A stretch of DNA of 64,000 bases from Chiridota heheva (taxonomy: Eukaryota; Echinodermata; Holothuroidea; Apodida; Chiridotidae): positions 306,001 to 370,000 of the forward strand of contig JAIGNY010003302.1 of the NCBI GenBank assembly GCA_020152595.1, read 5' to 3'. The position numbers and the translations under genes were made by a program. The notes beneath the pieces are model-generated. The model worked only from the letters and a program-made list of their open reading frames with translations, did not search any database and had not been told where the DNA came from. Position 1 is the stretch's first letter, and every line of letters begins with the position of its first letter. Positions 47,821-59,560 of this stretch are shown piece by piece.

Positions 47821-48034
47821 TCCAAGAGCTACAACATTGGACAAAACAGTTGGAACAATTTAGTAATGAGAACAACATATGTATGTACAATAGGTTACTT
47901 AATTTTTGTTTTGGAGAATTGTAACTCCCAACCTCCCCCTTCCTTTTCTTTCAATGTTGGATTTCTTTATGTTTTAACGACATTTCCAGGAAGAAAAAAA
48001 ACAGTAGCAACGGTCAACATTGAATGGGAGGGGA

Positions 48035-48272
48035 GAGAGGATGGTCAAGATAGTAAGGTAAGGGCGGGGTCAAGATAGTAAGGTAAGGGAGGGGGTCAAG
48101 ATAGTAAGGTAAGGGAGGGGGTCAAGATAGTAAGGTAAGGGAGGGGGTCAAGATAGTAAGGTAAGGGAGGGGGTCAAGATAGTAAGGTAAGGGAGGGGTC
48201 AAGATAGTAAGGTAAAGGAGGGGGTAAAGATAGTAAGGTAAGGGAGGGGGTCAAGATAGTAAGGTAAGGGGA
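48035..48272 (+). repeat. 26-bp purine-rich minisatellite
   Basis: About nine copies with core AGTAAGGTAAGGGAGGGGGT then CAAGAT. Confidence 0.95.
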
Positions 48273-49128
48273 GGGAACACTGGTGGTGTCAATGAAATTA
48301 TAACTGAAAGAATAGGGATTTAAGAGCCAATAGAAAAATTCAGCATTACAATAATTTACAATAGAAAAGTAGGTTCATCAAAAGCATCACTTATATTCAC
48401 TTAGTGTTTCAATGAGTTGTGTTCATGTAGAATCAGTACTCGCTTCTGGTGAGTACTGTATTCTTCCAGAAAAAGAGTTTATTTTTTAAACTTGTACAAA
48501 ATCCATATTTGCCTATGACACATTAATGTGACAAAAGAACTTACCTTTCTAAAACACTCCAGTACTTCCTAAATCCTGAGAACCTCTGCAGCTCACTGTA
48601 AACACAAGACTTCAATTACACAAACAAAATCAGTTCCAACATTGTCCATGCACACTATAATTTGCTCCACAGCTCACCACAGGTAATAATACAGAAAAAC
48701 AAGTTCTTCCCATGTTGTTCTTTCTCAACATAAATGAAAGTAAAGTAGTAGCAGGCATACTGTTGGTGCTCATGACAGGTGCACTTTCTTAGCAGTTGAA
48801 CCTGAGAGGGAACCTGGAGAGACTCCCAGCAGGTGACAGACCTACCATGTCAAAGCCAAGCTCTGTAACTCAACAAGAGCAGTTGAGGTCACTAGAGCTG
48901 GCTGACCATTTGTCACAAGCAATCTGGAAACTTTGTACCATGGAAGTAGAGGAGACAAATAGCTTATGCCAGTGTCTTTAATGATACATGGACAGCAACA
49001 TCAAATCTCTTTTATTTCATAGACAAAAGTGCAGTAAATTTTGAGAATATCTGTATCTTTAAATTTTGGAAAGTTTTTTTAGTTATGGGTGAAGTTGGAA
49101 TTATAAAATTTTCCACGATTCTGAATAA
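48272..49128. other. Non-coding stretch
   Basis: No gene or repeat recognised. The longest ORF (61 codons, 48,796-48,981) has no family resemblance, although it is not repetitive. Confidence 0.35.
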
Positions 49129-49330
49129 AGGTGTCACAATTTTTCACATGAAAAAACGTGACAGAAATAATATTAATGTAGTGAATACATCTTTATATAC
49201 TTCCATCTTTCGCAATTAATGTACTTTTCATCACACAATTAAATGGGGTCGTTTTTAGAGCACATATTTACCACTTATACTGTTGTTTACTCAAAAAATC
49301 TATTTAAAAAAATGTTTTTTTATATTTTTT
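49128..49330 (-). repeat. Dispersed repeat R, inverted copy bordering the 25-bp array
   Basis: Reverse complement matches R at 55,305-55,565 and 3,950-4,205 (AAAGTACATTAATTG, GGAAGTATATAAAGAT, ACATTAATATT). TTTTTAGAGCACATATTTAC at 49,252 is the complement of R's AAATATGTGCTCTAAAAA. Its T-rich edge is followed directly by the first 25-bp unit. Confidence 0.7.
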
Positions 49331-50803
49331 CATCTACCCAAAGCAGGTTGTGTTACATCTACCCAAAGCAGGTTGTGTTACATCTACCCAAAGCAGGTTG
49401 TGTCACATCTACCCAAAGCAGGTTGTGTTACATCTACCCAAAGCAGGTTGTGTCACATCTACCCAAAGCAGGCTGTGTTACATCTACCCAAAGCAGGCTG
49501 TGTTACATCTACCCAAAGCAGGTTGTGTTACATCTACCCAAAGCAGGTTGTGTCACATCTACCCAAAGCAGGTTGTGTCACATCTACCCAAAGCAGGTTG
49601 TGTCACATCTACCCAAAGCAGGTTGTGTCACATCTACCCAAAGCAGGTTGTGTTACATCTACCCAAAGCAGGCTGTGTTACATCTACCCAAAGCAGGTTG
49701 TGTTACATCTACCCAAAGCAGGTTGTGTCACATCTACCCAAAGCAGGTTGTGTTACATCTACCCAAAGCAGGCTGTGTTACATCTACCCAAAGCAGGTTG
49801 TGTTACATCTACCCAAACCAGGTTGTGTCACATCTACCCAAAGCAGGTTGTGTTACATCTACCCAAAGCAGGTTGTGTCACATCTACCCAAAGCAGGTTG
49901 TGTTACATCTACCCAAAGCAGGTTGTGTCACATCTACCCAAACCAGGTTGTTTTTTTATATTTTTTCATCTACCCAAAGCAGGTTGTGTTACATCTACCC
50001 AAAGCAGGTTGTGTTACATCTACCCAAAGCAGGTTGTGTTACATCTACCCAAAGCAGGTTGTGTTACATCTACCCAAAGCAGGTTGTGTCACATCTACCC
50101 AAAGCAGGTTGTGTCACATCTACCCAAAGCAGGTTGTGTCACATCTACCCAAAGCAGGTTGTGTTACATCTACCCAAAGCAGGTTGTGTTACATCTACCC
50201 AAAGCAGGCTGTGTTACATCTACCCAAAGCAGGTTGTGTCACATCTACCCAAAGCAGGCTGTGTTACATCTACCCAAAGCAGGTTGTGTTACATCTACCC
50301 AAAGCAGGTTGTGTTACATCTACCCAAAGCAGGTTGTGTCACATCTACCCAAAGCAGGTTGTGTCACATCTACCCAAAGCAGGTTGTGTCACATCTACCC
50401 AAAGCAGGTTGTGTTACATCTACCCAAAGCAGGTTGTGTTACATCTACCCAAAGCAGTTACATCTTGTGTTACATCTACCCAAAGCAGGTTGTGTTACAT
50501 CTACCCAAGGCAGGTTGTGTTACATCTACCCAAAGCAGGTTGTGTTACATCTACCCAAAGCAGGTTGTGTCACATCTACCCAAAGCAGGTTGTGTTACAT
50601 CTACCCAAAGCAGGTTGTGTTACATCTACCCAAAGCAGGCTGTGTTACATCTACCCAAAGCAGGTTGTGTCACATCTACCCAAAGCAGGTTGTGTTACAT
50701 CTACCCAAAGCAGGTTGTGTTACATCTACCCAAAGCAGGTTGTGTTACATCTACCCAAAGCAGGTTGTGTTACATCTACCCAAAGCAGGTTGTGTTACAT
50801 CTA
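49331..50803 (+). repeat. 25-bp minisatellite array 1, core CATCTACCCAAAGCAGG
   Basis: About 58-59 units; the rest of the unit is YTGTGTYA. Nearly all units are exactly 25 bp. Variation is concentrated at two sites (the two Y positions), plus AAACCAGG in three units and one AAGG. A 7-T tract with ATATTTTTTC copied from the left flank sits inside the array at 49,951-49,967, 636 bp from the original. All + frames are open because the unit has no stop, giving three overlapping ORFs of 507-549 codons; these are artefacts. Confidence 0.98.
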
Positions 50804-51527
50804 TGTTTTTTCAATAATACACAAAATGAACTATTACAAACTGTGTTCAAACATCCGAGTATTTTTTTATTAAGCAGCCACAAAAAGTTAATGAATTTCA
50901 TTTATATCAAAGTTTCAGGCAGTCAGTTATGATAAAACTTTATTAAAACATTAATATTGTGATAACAATACCCAAAAATCCTTCCATGAACAAAAACCAC
51001 TTGACTCATGGATTACAGAGGCATTGCGCAATACTTCAACTTTATACTTGATGGCTTACGATGTTCAGACAACAAAAATCATAAGATGTTGAATCCTCAA
51101 ACATCGTGTTAAGTTTTCTCAAAAGGAATACTGAATCTGAATTTTTAAATCAAACAGTCATTAATTGACAAATTACTGACAAATTATGAGGTTTTTTACA
51201 TCTCAGAAAGTCTAAAGTAAAAGGTCTTGTGTCACATCTAACCCAAAGTATCACTACTGTGTACTTTACATCTACCAAACTGTTTCTTCAGGTTGTGTGA
51301 TAGAAGCAGACTAGAAATTAATAAATGCATCATATATGGACTTCTGAATTTCTAGAAGTCCATATAATGCTACTAAAATAATCTACCCAAAGCAGGAATT
51401 ATAAAATTTTGAAGAATTGATTTTTTAACATACAGTGTAGGCCTAATACCAGTTCCACTAGGCCCAAACTTTTTAAAGGCTGTGATTGATCTTTTGAGAT
51501 AGAAACCTAAAGAACATTTTTAAACAT
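50803..51527. other. Spacer between the two 25-bp arrays with scattered unit remnants
   Basis: Isolated degenerate pieces of the unit are visible at ~51,233 (TGTGTCACATCTAACCCAAAG), ~51,270 (TTTACATCTACC) and 51,381 (ATCTACCCAAAGCAGGAATT). This suggests a decayed part of one larger array. No gene. Confidence 0.6.
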
Positions 51528-51693
51528 AATGGGTGTTTATTTGAAGATCAAAGCAGTGATTTCTGTTAATTTGTACAAAAGTTTTACTTGACTTTTTTTC
51601 ACATTACCCAAAGTACATACAGGTGATGTACAATTTGCATATCATCGATATTATCGATATTTTTCAATCGATATTGCATTATGTTCGATAGCC
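51527..51693 (-). repeat. Dispersed repeat E, inverted copy at the edge of array 2
   Basis: Matches the reverse complement of 33,028-33,262. It ends ATCGATATTGCATTATG then TTCGATAGCCTAG, and the first unit of array 2 follows within 4 bp. Confidence 0.6.
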
Positions 51694-51696
51694 TAG

Positions 51697-53950
51697 TTGT
51701 GTCACATCTACCCAAAGCAGGTTGTGTCACATCTACCCAAAGCAGGTTGTGTCACATCTACCCAAAGCAGGTTGTGTTACATCTACCCAAAGCAGGTTGT
51801 GTTACATCTACCCAAAGCAGGTTGTGTTACATCTACCCAAAGCAGGTTGTGTTACATCTACCCAAAGCAGGTTGTCTACATCTACCCAAAGCAGGTTGTG
51901 TCACATCTACCCAAAGCAGGTTGTGTTACATCTACCCAAAGCAGGTTGTGTTACATCTACCCAAAGCAGGTTGTGTTACATCTACCCAAAGCAGGTTGTG
52001 TTACATCTACCCAAAGCAGGTTGTGTTACATCTACCCAAAGCAGGTTGTGTTACATCTACCCAAAGCAGGTTGTGTTACATCTACCCAAACAGCAGGTTT
52101 GTGTCACATCTACAAAGCAGGTTGTGTACATCTACCCAAAGCAGGCTGTGTTACATCTACCCAAAGCAGGTTGTGTCACATCTACCCAAAGCAGGCTGTG
52201 TTACATCTACCCAAAGCAGGTTGTGTTACATCTACCCAAAGCAGGTTGTGTCACATCTACCCAAAGCAGGTTGTGTTACACATCTACCCAAAGCAGGTTG
52301 TTACATCACATCTACCCAAAGCAGGCTGTGTTACATCTACCCAAAGCAGGTTGTGTCACATCTACCCAAAGCAGGTTGTGTTACATCTACCCAAAGCAGG
52401 TTGTGTTACATCTACCCAAAGCAGGCTGTGTTACAGGCTGTGTTACATCTACCCAAAGCAGGTTGTGTTACATCTACCCAAAGCAGGTTGTGTCTACCCA
52501 AAGCAGGTTGTTCACATCTACCCAAAGCAGGTTGTGTCACATCTACCCAAAGCAGGTTACATCTACCCAAAGCAGGTTGTGTTACATCTACCCAAAGCAG
52601 GTTGTGTTACATCTACCCAAAGCAGGCTGTGTTGTGTACATCTACCCAAAGCAGGTTGTGTTACATCTACCCCAGGCTGTGTTAAAGCAGGCTGTGTTAC
52701 ATCTACCCAAAGCAGGTTGTGTTACATCTACCCAAAGCAGGTTGTGTTACATCTACCCAAAGCAGGTTGTGTTACATCTACCCAAAGCAGGTTGTGTCAC
52801 ATCTACCCAAAGCAGGTTGTGTTACATCTACCCAAAGCAGGTTGTGTTACATCTACCCAAAGCAGGTTGTGTCACATCTACCCAAAGCAGGTCGTGTTAC
52901 ATCTACCCAAATCAGGTTGTGTTACATCTACCCAAAGCAGGTTGTGTTACATCTACCCAAAGCAGGTTGTGTTACAAAGCAGGTTGTGTTACATCTACCC
53001 AAAGCAGGTTGTGTTACATCTACCCAAAGCAGGTTGTGTTACATCTACCCAAAGCAGGTTGTGTTACATCTACCCAAAGCAGGTTGTGTTACATCTACCC
53101 AAAGCAGGTTGTGTTACATCTACCCAAAGCAGGCTGTGTTACATCTACCCAAAGCAGGTTGTGTTACATCTACCCAAAGCAGGTTGTGTTCACATCATCT
53201 ACCCAAAGCAGGTTGTGTTCACATCTACCCAAAGCAGGCTGTGTTACATCTACCCAAAGCAGGCTGTGTTACATCTACCCAAAGCAGGCTGTGTTACATC
53301 TACCCAAAGCAGGTTGTGTTACCCAAAGCACTGTGTTACATCTACCCAAAGCAGGTTGTGTTACATCTACCCAAAGCAGGTTGTGTTACATCTACCCAAA
53401 GCAGGCTGTGTTACATCTACCCAAAGCAGGTTGTGTTACATCTACCCAAAGCAGGTTGTGTTACATCTACCCAAAGCAGGCTGTGTTACATCTACCCAAA
53501 GCAGGTTGTGCTACCCAAAGCAGGTTGTTACATCTACCCAAAGCAGGTTGTGTTACATCTACCCAAAGCAGGTTGTGTTACATCTACCCAAAGCAGGTTG
53601 TGTTACATCTACAGGTTGTGTTACAACCCAAAGCAGGTTGGTTGTGTTACATCTACCCAAAGCAGGTTGTGTTACATCTACCCAAAGCAGGTTGTGTTAC
53701 ATCTACCCAAAGCAGGTTGTGTTACATCTACCCAAAGCAGGCTGTGTTACATCTACCCAAAGCAGGTTGTGTTACATCTACCCAAAGCAGGTTGTGTTAC
53801 ATCTACCCAAAGCAGGTTGTGTTACATCTACCCAAAGCAGGTTGTGTTACATCTACCCAAACATCTACCCAAAGCAGGCTGTGTTACATCTACCCAAAGC
53901 AGGTTGTGTTACATCTACCCAAAGCAGGTTGTGTTACATCTACCCAAAGT
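51697..53950 (+). repeat. 25-bp minisatellite array 2, same unit, with many irregular junctions
   Basis: About 88-90 units with the same core as array 1. The first ~385 bp are regular; from 52,080 on there are around 20 partial units or odd joins (for example near 52,086, 52,108, 52,275, 52,300, 52,430, 52,488, 52,555, 52,672, 52,972, 53,190, 53,320, 53,508, 53,610, 53,638 and 53,860). The ORFs of 334-760 codons are repeat artefacts. Confidence 0.98.
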
Positions 53951-55305
53951 AGGGACAATAAACTTTCCAAGAACCTTCCTTTTTATATATTCTTTCTCAA
54001 ATGAAGAGGAAAAAGCTGACAAAGTCAGAAACAATGTCAACAAACGAAACATTTCTTTAACACCTCTCCGTCACACGAAAACACCAGTTACAATTGATTA
54101 AGAAGGTGCCCTAGGCAACACATGAACACAAAGATGATGAGAACTTTATGGCGTCCATAAATATAATGAGAAATCACACCTTGACATGGGCTTAAATTGA
54201 CTGCTTCTATCCAGAATTTCAATTTGTGACGTACAGTACGAAGGTGACAAGTTGTGGGGAATGCCTTCAGTTTTGACAATCTTTACTTCCAATATCAAGG
54301 AGTACAGTATGGTACATTGTTCTCTCAAGACATTTTCCAAGTTAATATATTATTCTTTTCAGATATGGGCTTTATTCTTATCTTTCTTAAACATGTAGCT
54401 TAACTGTTTCAAAAATCAATCAAAACCAAACTTCCTATCAAATTTGGTCACCGTTGCCAACTTTGTAATTAATTTTGAGGCCTTAACAAGTCAAATTTGA
54501 TGCCACTTTAATGCATGAAAAAGCTAGTTCAACCTCTACTTTCTTCAGTAAAGCCATTATATATTAATCCCTTGACACAATTCCTGGTGGAAATTGATTT
54601 TCAATAACTCAAACAAAGAAAAAGAACAATTCATACAATAACAGAAAGATTCTGAGCTGTCTGCACTGTCATACGTCACAAATTCTGCATCCATTGAAGA
54701 AAATATGATTCTTTGGTAGTGCTGTCATGACATATCAATTATCCCCATATATTTTCCACAACATGAAATATTCCTCTCGCGACATATCCCAATACCCAAA
54801 ACTAATACTCAAGTAAGAAATTTTCGCACAACCAGGCTAGGCTACTTCGTACGTTACAATTCTAATGTTATGGTACTAAATCTAAAAGTCAAGTTCAGGC
54901 CATTAAAAACGTGCAAAATAATCGTGAAACATAAAAAACGACTGATTAAAAATCGTGCTCCATCACTGGCACGCGCCGATGTAAGTTGGCGAAAAAAAAA
55001 AAAAAATTGGTCTAGAATGTGCCGCTCAGGCTCTCACTTGAATGATTCATGATCATGTTGGCTGAATTACCAAACACATGCGTTATGCGTGATGAACGTA
55101 ATAGTCACTTTATCATGTCGTCTGCAAATCATTTTTTCTTGCCTTCATCATATCATGGAGTAAATTGTAACTCCATGATCATATAACGTTAGTGATATTA
55201 ACGATTTGTGTCATGAGTCAGTTTCCTCAAAAAGTATCGCGATATAAGATATATCGCTATACTTTTCTCCACGATAATTGATACATAATAATGTTGTAAT
55301 AACTG
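53950..55305. other. Non-coding stretch with a small hairpin
   Basis: ATCATGGAG...CTCCATGAT at 55,152-55,176 forms a hairpin. A-rich tract at 54,992-55,005. No gene. Confidence 0.4.
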
Positions 55306-55565
55306 TGGGAAAATCGGGAATGCGTGGGATTTTTTTTTTTTTTTTGGTTCCTTGAATAAAAAACAGTATATGTTGTAAATATGTGCTCTAAAAACCAATC
55401 GCATGCACTGTAAGTGTACAATGAAAAGTACATTAATTGAGAAAGACGGAAGTATATAAAGATATACGCACTATATTAATATTGTCTCTGTCACGGTTTT
55501 TGTAGGATGATTTTCCAAACCATTATTAAGAAGTGGAAAATTTATATTCATTCTAACTCCGCCAT
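55305..55565 (+). repeat. Dispersed repeat R, copy 3
   Basis: Same orientation as 3,950-4,205: AAATATGTGCTCTAAAAA, ACAATGAAAAGTACATTAA, GGAAGTATATAAAGATAT and TCTGTCACGGTTTTTGTAG. It is followed ~100 bp later by the 16-bp array. Confidence 0.7.
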
Positions 55566-55671
55566 ACAGTAGCTCAAAACCAAAAACAGTTATTTTCAGC
55601 TAGTTGAGCCAAAATGATGGACCTTTTTAAATTTCTTTTCCTTACTGTAAGAATACTGCACATTGGTCAAT

Positions 55672-56044
55672 CAGGGTGCTCGAGAATAAGGGTGCTCGAG
55701 AATCAGGGTGCTCGAGAATCAGGGTGCTCGAGAATCAGGGTGCTCATGAATCAGGGTGCTCGAGAATCAGGGTGCTCGAGAATCAGGGTGCTCGAGAATC
55801 AGGTGCTCGAGAATCAGGGTGCTTTCGAGAATCAGGGTGCTCATGAATCAGGGTGCTCGAGAATCAGGGTGCTCGAGAATCAGGGTGCTCGAGAATCAGG
55901 GTGCTCGAGAATCAGGGTGCTCGAGAATCAGGGTGCTCGAGAATCAGGGTGCTCGAGAATCAGGGTGCTCGAGAATCAGGGTGCTCGAGAATCAGGGTGC
56001 TCGAGAATCAGGGTGCTCGAGAATCAGGGTGCTCGAGAATCAGG
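55672..56044 (+). repeat. 16-bp minisatellite, GGGTGCTCGAGAATCA
   Basis: About 23 copies, each with an XhoI site (CTCGAG); two units read CTCATGAATCA and one has an extra TT. Open frames are artefacts. Confidence 0.97.
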
Positions 56045-57345
56045 TATTGCATTTAATGTGCTTAAAGGTGCCCCCTTGGGATTAATTGTACCTTGTCCTT
56101 TGTATTGCTCTCTAAGACTGCAACAATATGAGTAAGATATCAGGGTTCTATCTAAAAGTGGTAAAAAGTTTGGGCAAGATGAATAACAATAGGAATTGAG
56201 AGAAGAGTTTCCAGCATATAATTGTACTTTTTGGGAGGGGGTGGGGAAGTGTGGGGGCACTTTGACAGTTGATTATCAATTGTATTTTGAATATCCATTG
56301 TACATACAAAAATATTTTGTAAATCCTTTTGCATTCTGATTAAAAAAAGGAAATTAATTATTGACAATTTTTTAATAGAAGTGGACTCAATTTGAAGTTC
56401 TTTATGTGAGGGGGTATTCTAGGAGGTCACCCTGGATTATCACTGGAGCCCGGCACTCAAACGTGTCTAGCTAGAACCCTGTAAGATATGGATTACCATA
56501 AATTGAAATATTGCAATATTTCACTTCATCATGATTCTGTACCTTAGTACTAAATATTTATTGGCAACACTGCTTACAATTTACAGTGTTTAGCATAAAA
56601 TTTCATTTTTTTCAAATAATGAAATATTCTCTTTTATTTTCTTTCTATGTTAATTTCTGTAAACTATGTAATTTACAAAATGTTATTTTAATATGCACTT
56701 TAAATGTTAGCAAGGGTCATGGCATGATACAGTCCTGTCAGACAGGAGAATGTATTCATTATCATGATATCACCATTTTGAGATATTGTTACACTACCGT
56801 GACTACTGGTGCCCTAGCCAAACCTCCACAACAACGAAAAATCATTCGCCAGTGGCGAGTTACATCAAATTTTGGGTCGCCAAAATGATAAATTAATTCG
56901 CCACAATCAGAAACATTAAACTGTTAAAAACAACGTATTCACACCATACAAAATGTCTTACGGGAGGTTGAAAGTAGTACACTTTAAACATAAAAACCAT
57001 GCATAGCACAACACACAATCATAATATGGTCACATGACATAATTCCCACAAATGTAACATAATCATCAACCACAGACAATCCAACATGAGGCCTGTCAAC
57101 AGAAACTGATTCAAGACTATCTACCCGACAGAAGCCTATCAACTTCTTCACCCAAGTAACTATAAACATCACATGTCTGACTACCCACATCTTAACCACT
57201 AATTTCAGTCTGCACACTGGCATCAATGATACAACTACAACCATAAAGTCTCAACTCCAAAGCCTTCAACCATATACACTTTGAACAAACAAATACAAAA
57301 CTATCAACTGATGCTTCCTCAAAACTACATGTCACACAGACTCCT
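56044..57345. other. Non-coding stretch
   Basis: No array or MITE recognised. An 86-codon minus-strand ORF (57,244-56,984) is hydrophobic and valine-rich and unlike any family I know; I do not call it a gene. CCAGTGGCGAGTTACAT.AAATTTTGG...ATTCGCCAC near 56,850-56,905 recalls the GGCGAGT motifs at 24,258 and 24,320. Confidence 0.4.
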
Positions 57346-57565
57346 CAAGATCGACCCACATTACCCCAAACCAATCACCTCTGTCAGTGACAAAGTCACT
57401 GGGTCTAAAGTAAGTTAACCCACCCCAGAGTCACTCTGGTGACTAACAATTTGGTGCAATGATGCACATGTGAGTCACCATTTCATATGTCAATGACTCA
57501 CCTTTGACTGACATTGCCGGGGGTAGTAAGGGTGAATCATACAACTGACAAGTGCATAACGGGTT
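57345..57565. mobile_element. M4 MITE, right half (copy 3)
   Basis: CACCCCAGAGTCACTCTGGTGACTAACAATTTGGTGCAATG-type sequence and CTGACATTGCCGGGGGTAGT then ACTGACAAGTGCA match the right arm at 11,571-11,707. The left terminus is not recognised, so the element is probably truncated. Its right end begins the 60-bp array. Confidence 0.7.
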
Positions 57566-58524
57566 GACTGACATTGCCGGGGGTAGTAGGGGTAGATCAT
57601 ACAACTGACAAGTGCATAACGGGTTGACTGACATTGTCGGGGGTAGTAGGGGTGGATCATACAACTGACAAGTGCATAACGGGTTGACTGACATTGCCGG
57701 GGGTAGTAGGGGTGAATCATACAACTGACAAGTGTATAACGGGTTGACTGACATTGCCGGGGGTAGTAGGGGTAGATCATACAACTGACAAGTGCATAAC
57801 GGGTTGACTGACATTGTCGGGGGTAGTAGGGGTAGATCATACAACTGACAAGTGCATAACGGGTTGACTGACATTGCCGGGGGTAGTAGGGGTAGATCAT
57901 ACAACTGACAAGTGCATAACAGGTTGACTGACATTGCCGGGGGTAGTAGGGGTGGATCATACAACTGACAAGTGCATAACGGGTTGACTGACATTGCCGG
58001 GGGTAGTAGGAGTGAATCATACAACTGACAAGTGCATAACGGGTGGACTGACATTGCCAGGGGTAGTAGGGGTGGATCATACAACTGACAAGTGCATAAC
58101 GGGTTGACTGACATTGCCGGGGGTTGTAGGGGTGAATCATACAACTGACAAGTGCATAACGGGTTGACTGACATTGTCGGGGGTAGTAGGGGTGGATCAT
58201 ACAACTGACAAGTGCATAACGGGTTGACTGACATTGCCGGGGGTAGTAGGGGTGAATCATACAATTGACAAGTGCATAACGGGTTGACTGACATTGCCGG
58301 GGGTAGTAGGGTGGATCATACAACTGACAAGTGCATAACGGGTTGACTGACATTGCCGGGGGTTGTAGGGGTGAATCATACAATTGACAAGTGCATAACG
58401 GGTTGACTGACATTGCCGGGGGTAGTAGGGGTAGATCATACAACTGACAAGTGCATAACGGGTTGACTGACATTGCTGGGGGTAGTAGGGTGAATAATAC
58501 AACTGACAAGTGCATAACGGGTGG
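57505..58524 (+). repeat. 60-bp minisatellite made of the M4 terminus
   Basis: Seventeen units of 60 bp, containing TTGACTGACATTGCCGGGGG, TAGTAGGGGTGAATCATACA and ACTGACAAGTGCATAACGGG. The first ~53 bp of each are the M4 terminal sequence, and the last ~7 (TAACGGG) look like flanking DNA. Copies are >90% alike by eye, with changes mainly at GAATC/GGATC/AGATC and CCGG/TCGG. Minus-strand ORFs (283 and 360 codons) are artefacts. Confidence 0.96.
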
Positions 58525-59190
58525 AAAAAATGTATGTGTGCTGTAAATTAAAATCAGCAAATAATTATTCAACCTTTTTCTGTTTTAGAGCTTTTTTTTA
58601 ACGAAAGTGAACGATAAGTAGTTGCATTTCTTTGCATAATTCAAAATTATTCTTCTGCTTGTATTTCCATGATCTGACGAAAATCTGAAATGGACCTCGC
58701 GTAGAAATTGCAAACGCCATAGCAATTATTATCTGATTGTAGTCACATGGCTATAATTTTTTTAACTTTAATATCCTCAGTACAAACTTAACGTTGTAGA
58801 GTGCGAAGAACAGACAACAAAAGTGTGCCAAGAATCATCTGATTTTGGTGTTAAAGGAATATATTTTCACACTTTTTAGCTGAAGAAAACATTAAAAAGG
58901 ACTTAAAGAATTGTTTGAGTGTAAATGTGAATATCCAAAAGACAGGTAATTTGAAAGAGAGTTTCATGCCAGAAGAAACAAGTAAAATGTGCTGATAAAA
59001 TGCATAGGCTATAAATAATAAATATACTGTAGAACTGTTTACAGTGTAAGTTACCAGGGAGCAATTTGTTTGTAAAAATTTGATTAGCAGTTTTGCTACT
59101 CATTTCATAAACATGATTAGAAATACATTAAACTTGACTAGCAATAATGATGCATATTTAGGCCTTATTGATGTTGTATTACTCGTTGTT
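58524..59190. other. Non-coding AT-rich stretch
   Basis: Nothing recognised. Confidence 0.35.
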
Positions 59191-59264
59191 TTAATTTGCT
59201 TTAAATAGTAATTTTCAATGCAGTTTCAGTTTTTCCGTTATTACCTAAAAAACGCGCAACCTGT

Positions 59265-59560
59265 ATGGTTGGTGCCATTTGTTGTGGCTCAGTCGTTAAG
59301 CAGTCATGCTCGTATTCGAAAGGTACCGAGTTTGATTCCCATCATGAGTGCTGCATTGTATTCTTGAGCAAGACACTTTACACTACTTGCTTCAGTCCAC
59401 TCAGTTGTAAAATGAGTACCAGCACTGCTGGGGAGTTAATCTGCGATGGACTGGCATCCCGTCCAGGGGGAGTAATGTACTCTCATCTACTTGCGCCATG
59501 GAAACCAGGAATAAGCACCGGCTCAATGAGCCTAATGGCTCAGATGGATTTAGTTTTTTT
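59265..59560 (+). mobile_element. tRNA-derived SINE
   Basis: TGGCTCAGTCG (59,285-59,295) is a good Pol III A box and GTTTGATTC (59,330-59,338) a B box with one change, ~35 nt apart. Downstream come TTCTTGAGCAAGACACTTTA and GATGGACTGGCATCCCGTCC, a body type seen in widespread marine invertebrate and fish SINEs, then a T-rich tail. Known: such tRNA-headed elements are transcribed by Pol III and mobilised by LINEs. The 116-codon ORF across it is not a gene. It lies between two diverged ~72-bp direct repeats (59,191-59,262 and 59,561-59,636), too long for target duplications. Confidence 0.8.

Noticed and set aside
49243..54101. Three overlapping frames with ORFs of up to 760 codons
   Set aside because: A 25-bp stop-free unit reads through in every + frame; three equally long frames exclude coding selection.
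56984..57244. 86-codon minus-strand hydrophobic ORF
   Set aside because: Composition follows from an AC-rich + strand; no family resemblance and no flanking gene structure.
57443..58572. 283- and 360-codon minus-strand ORFs with Cys-containing repeats
   Set aside because: These are the complement of the 60-bp M4-derived array.
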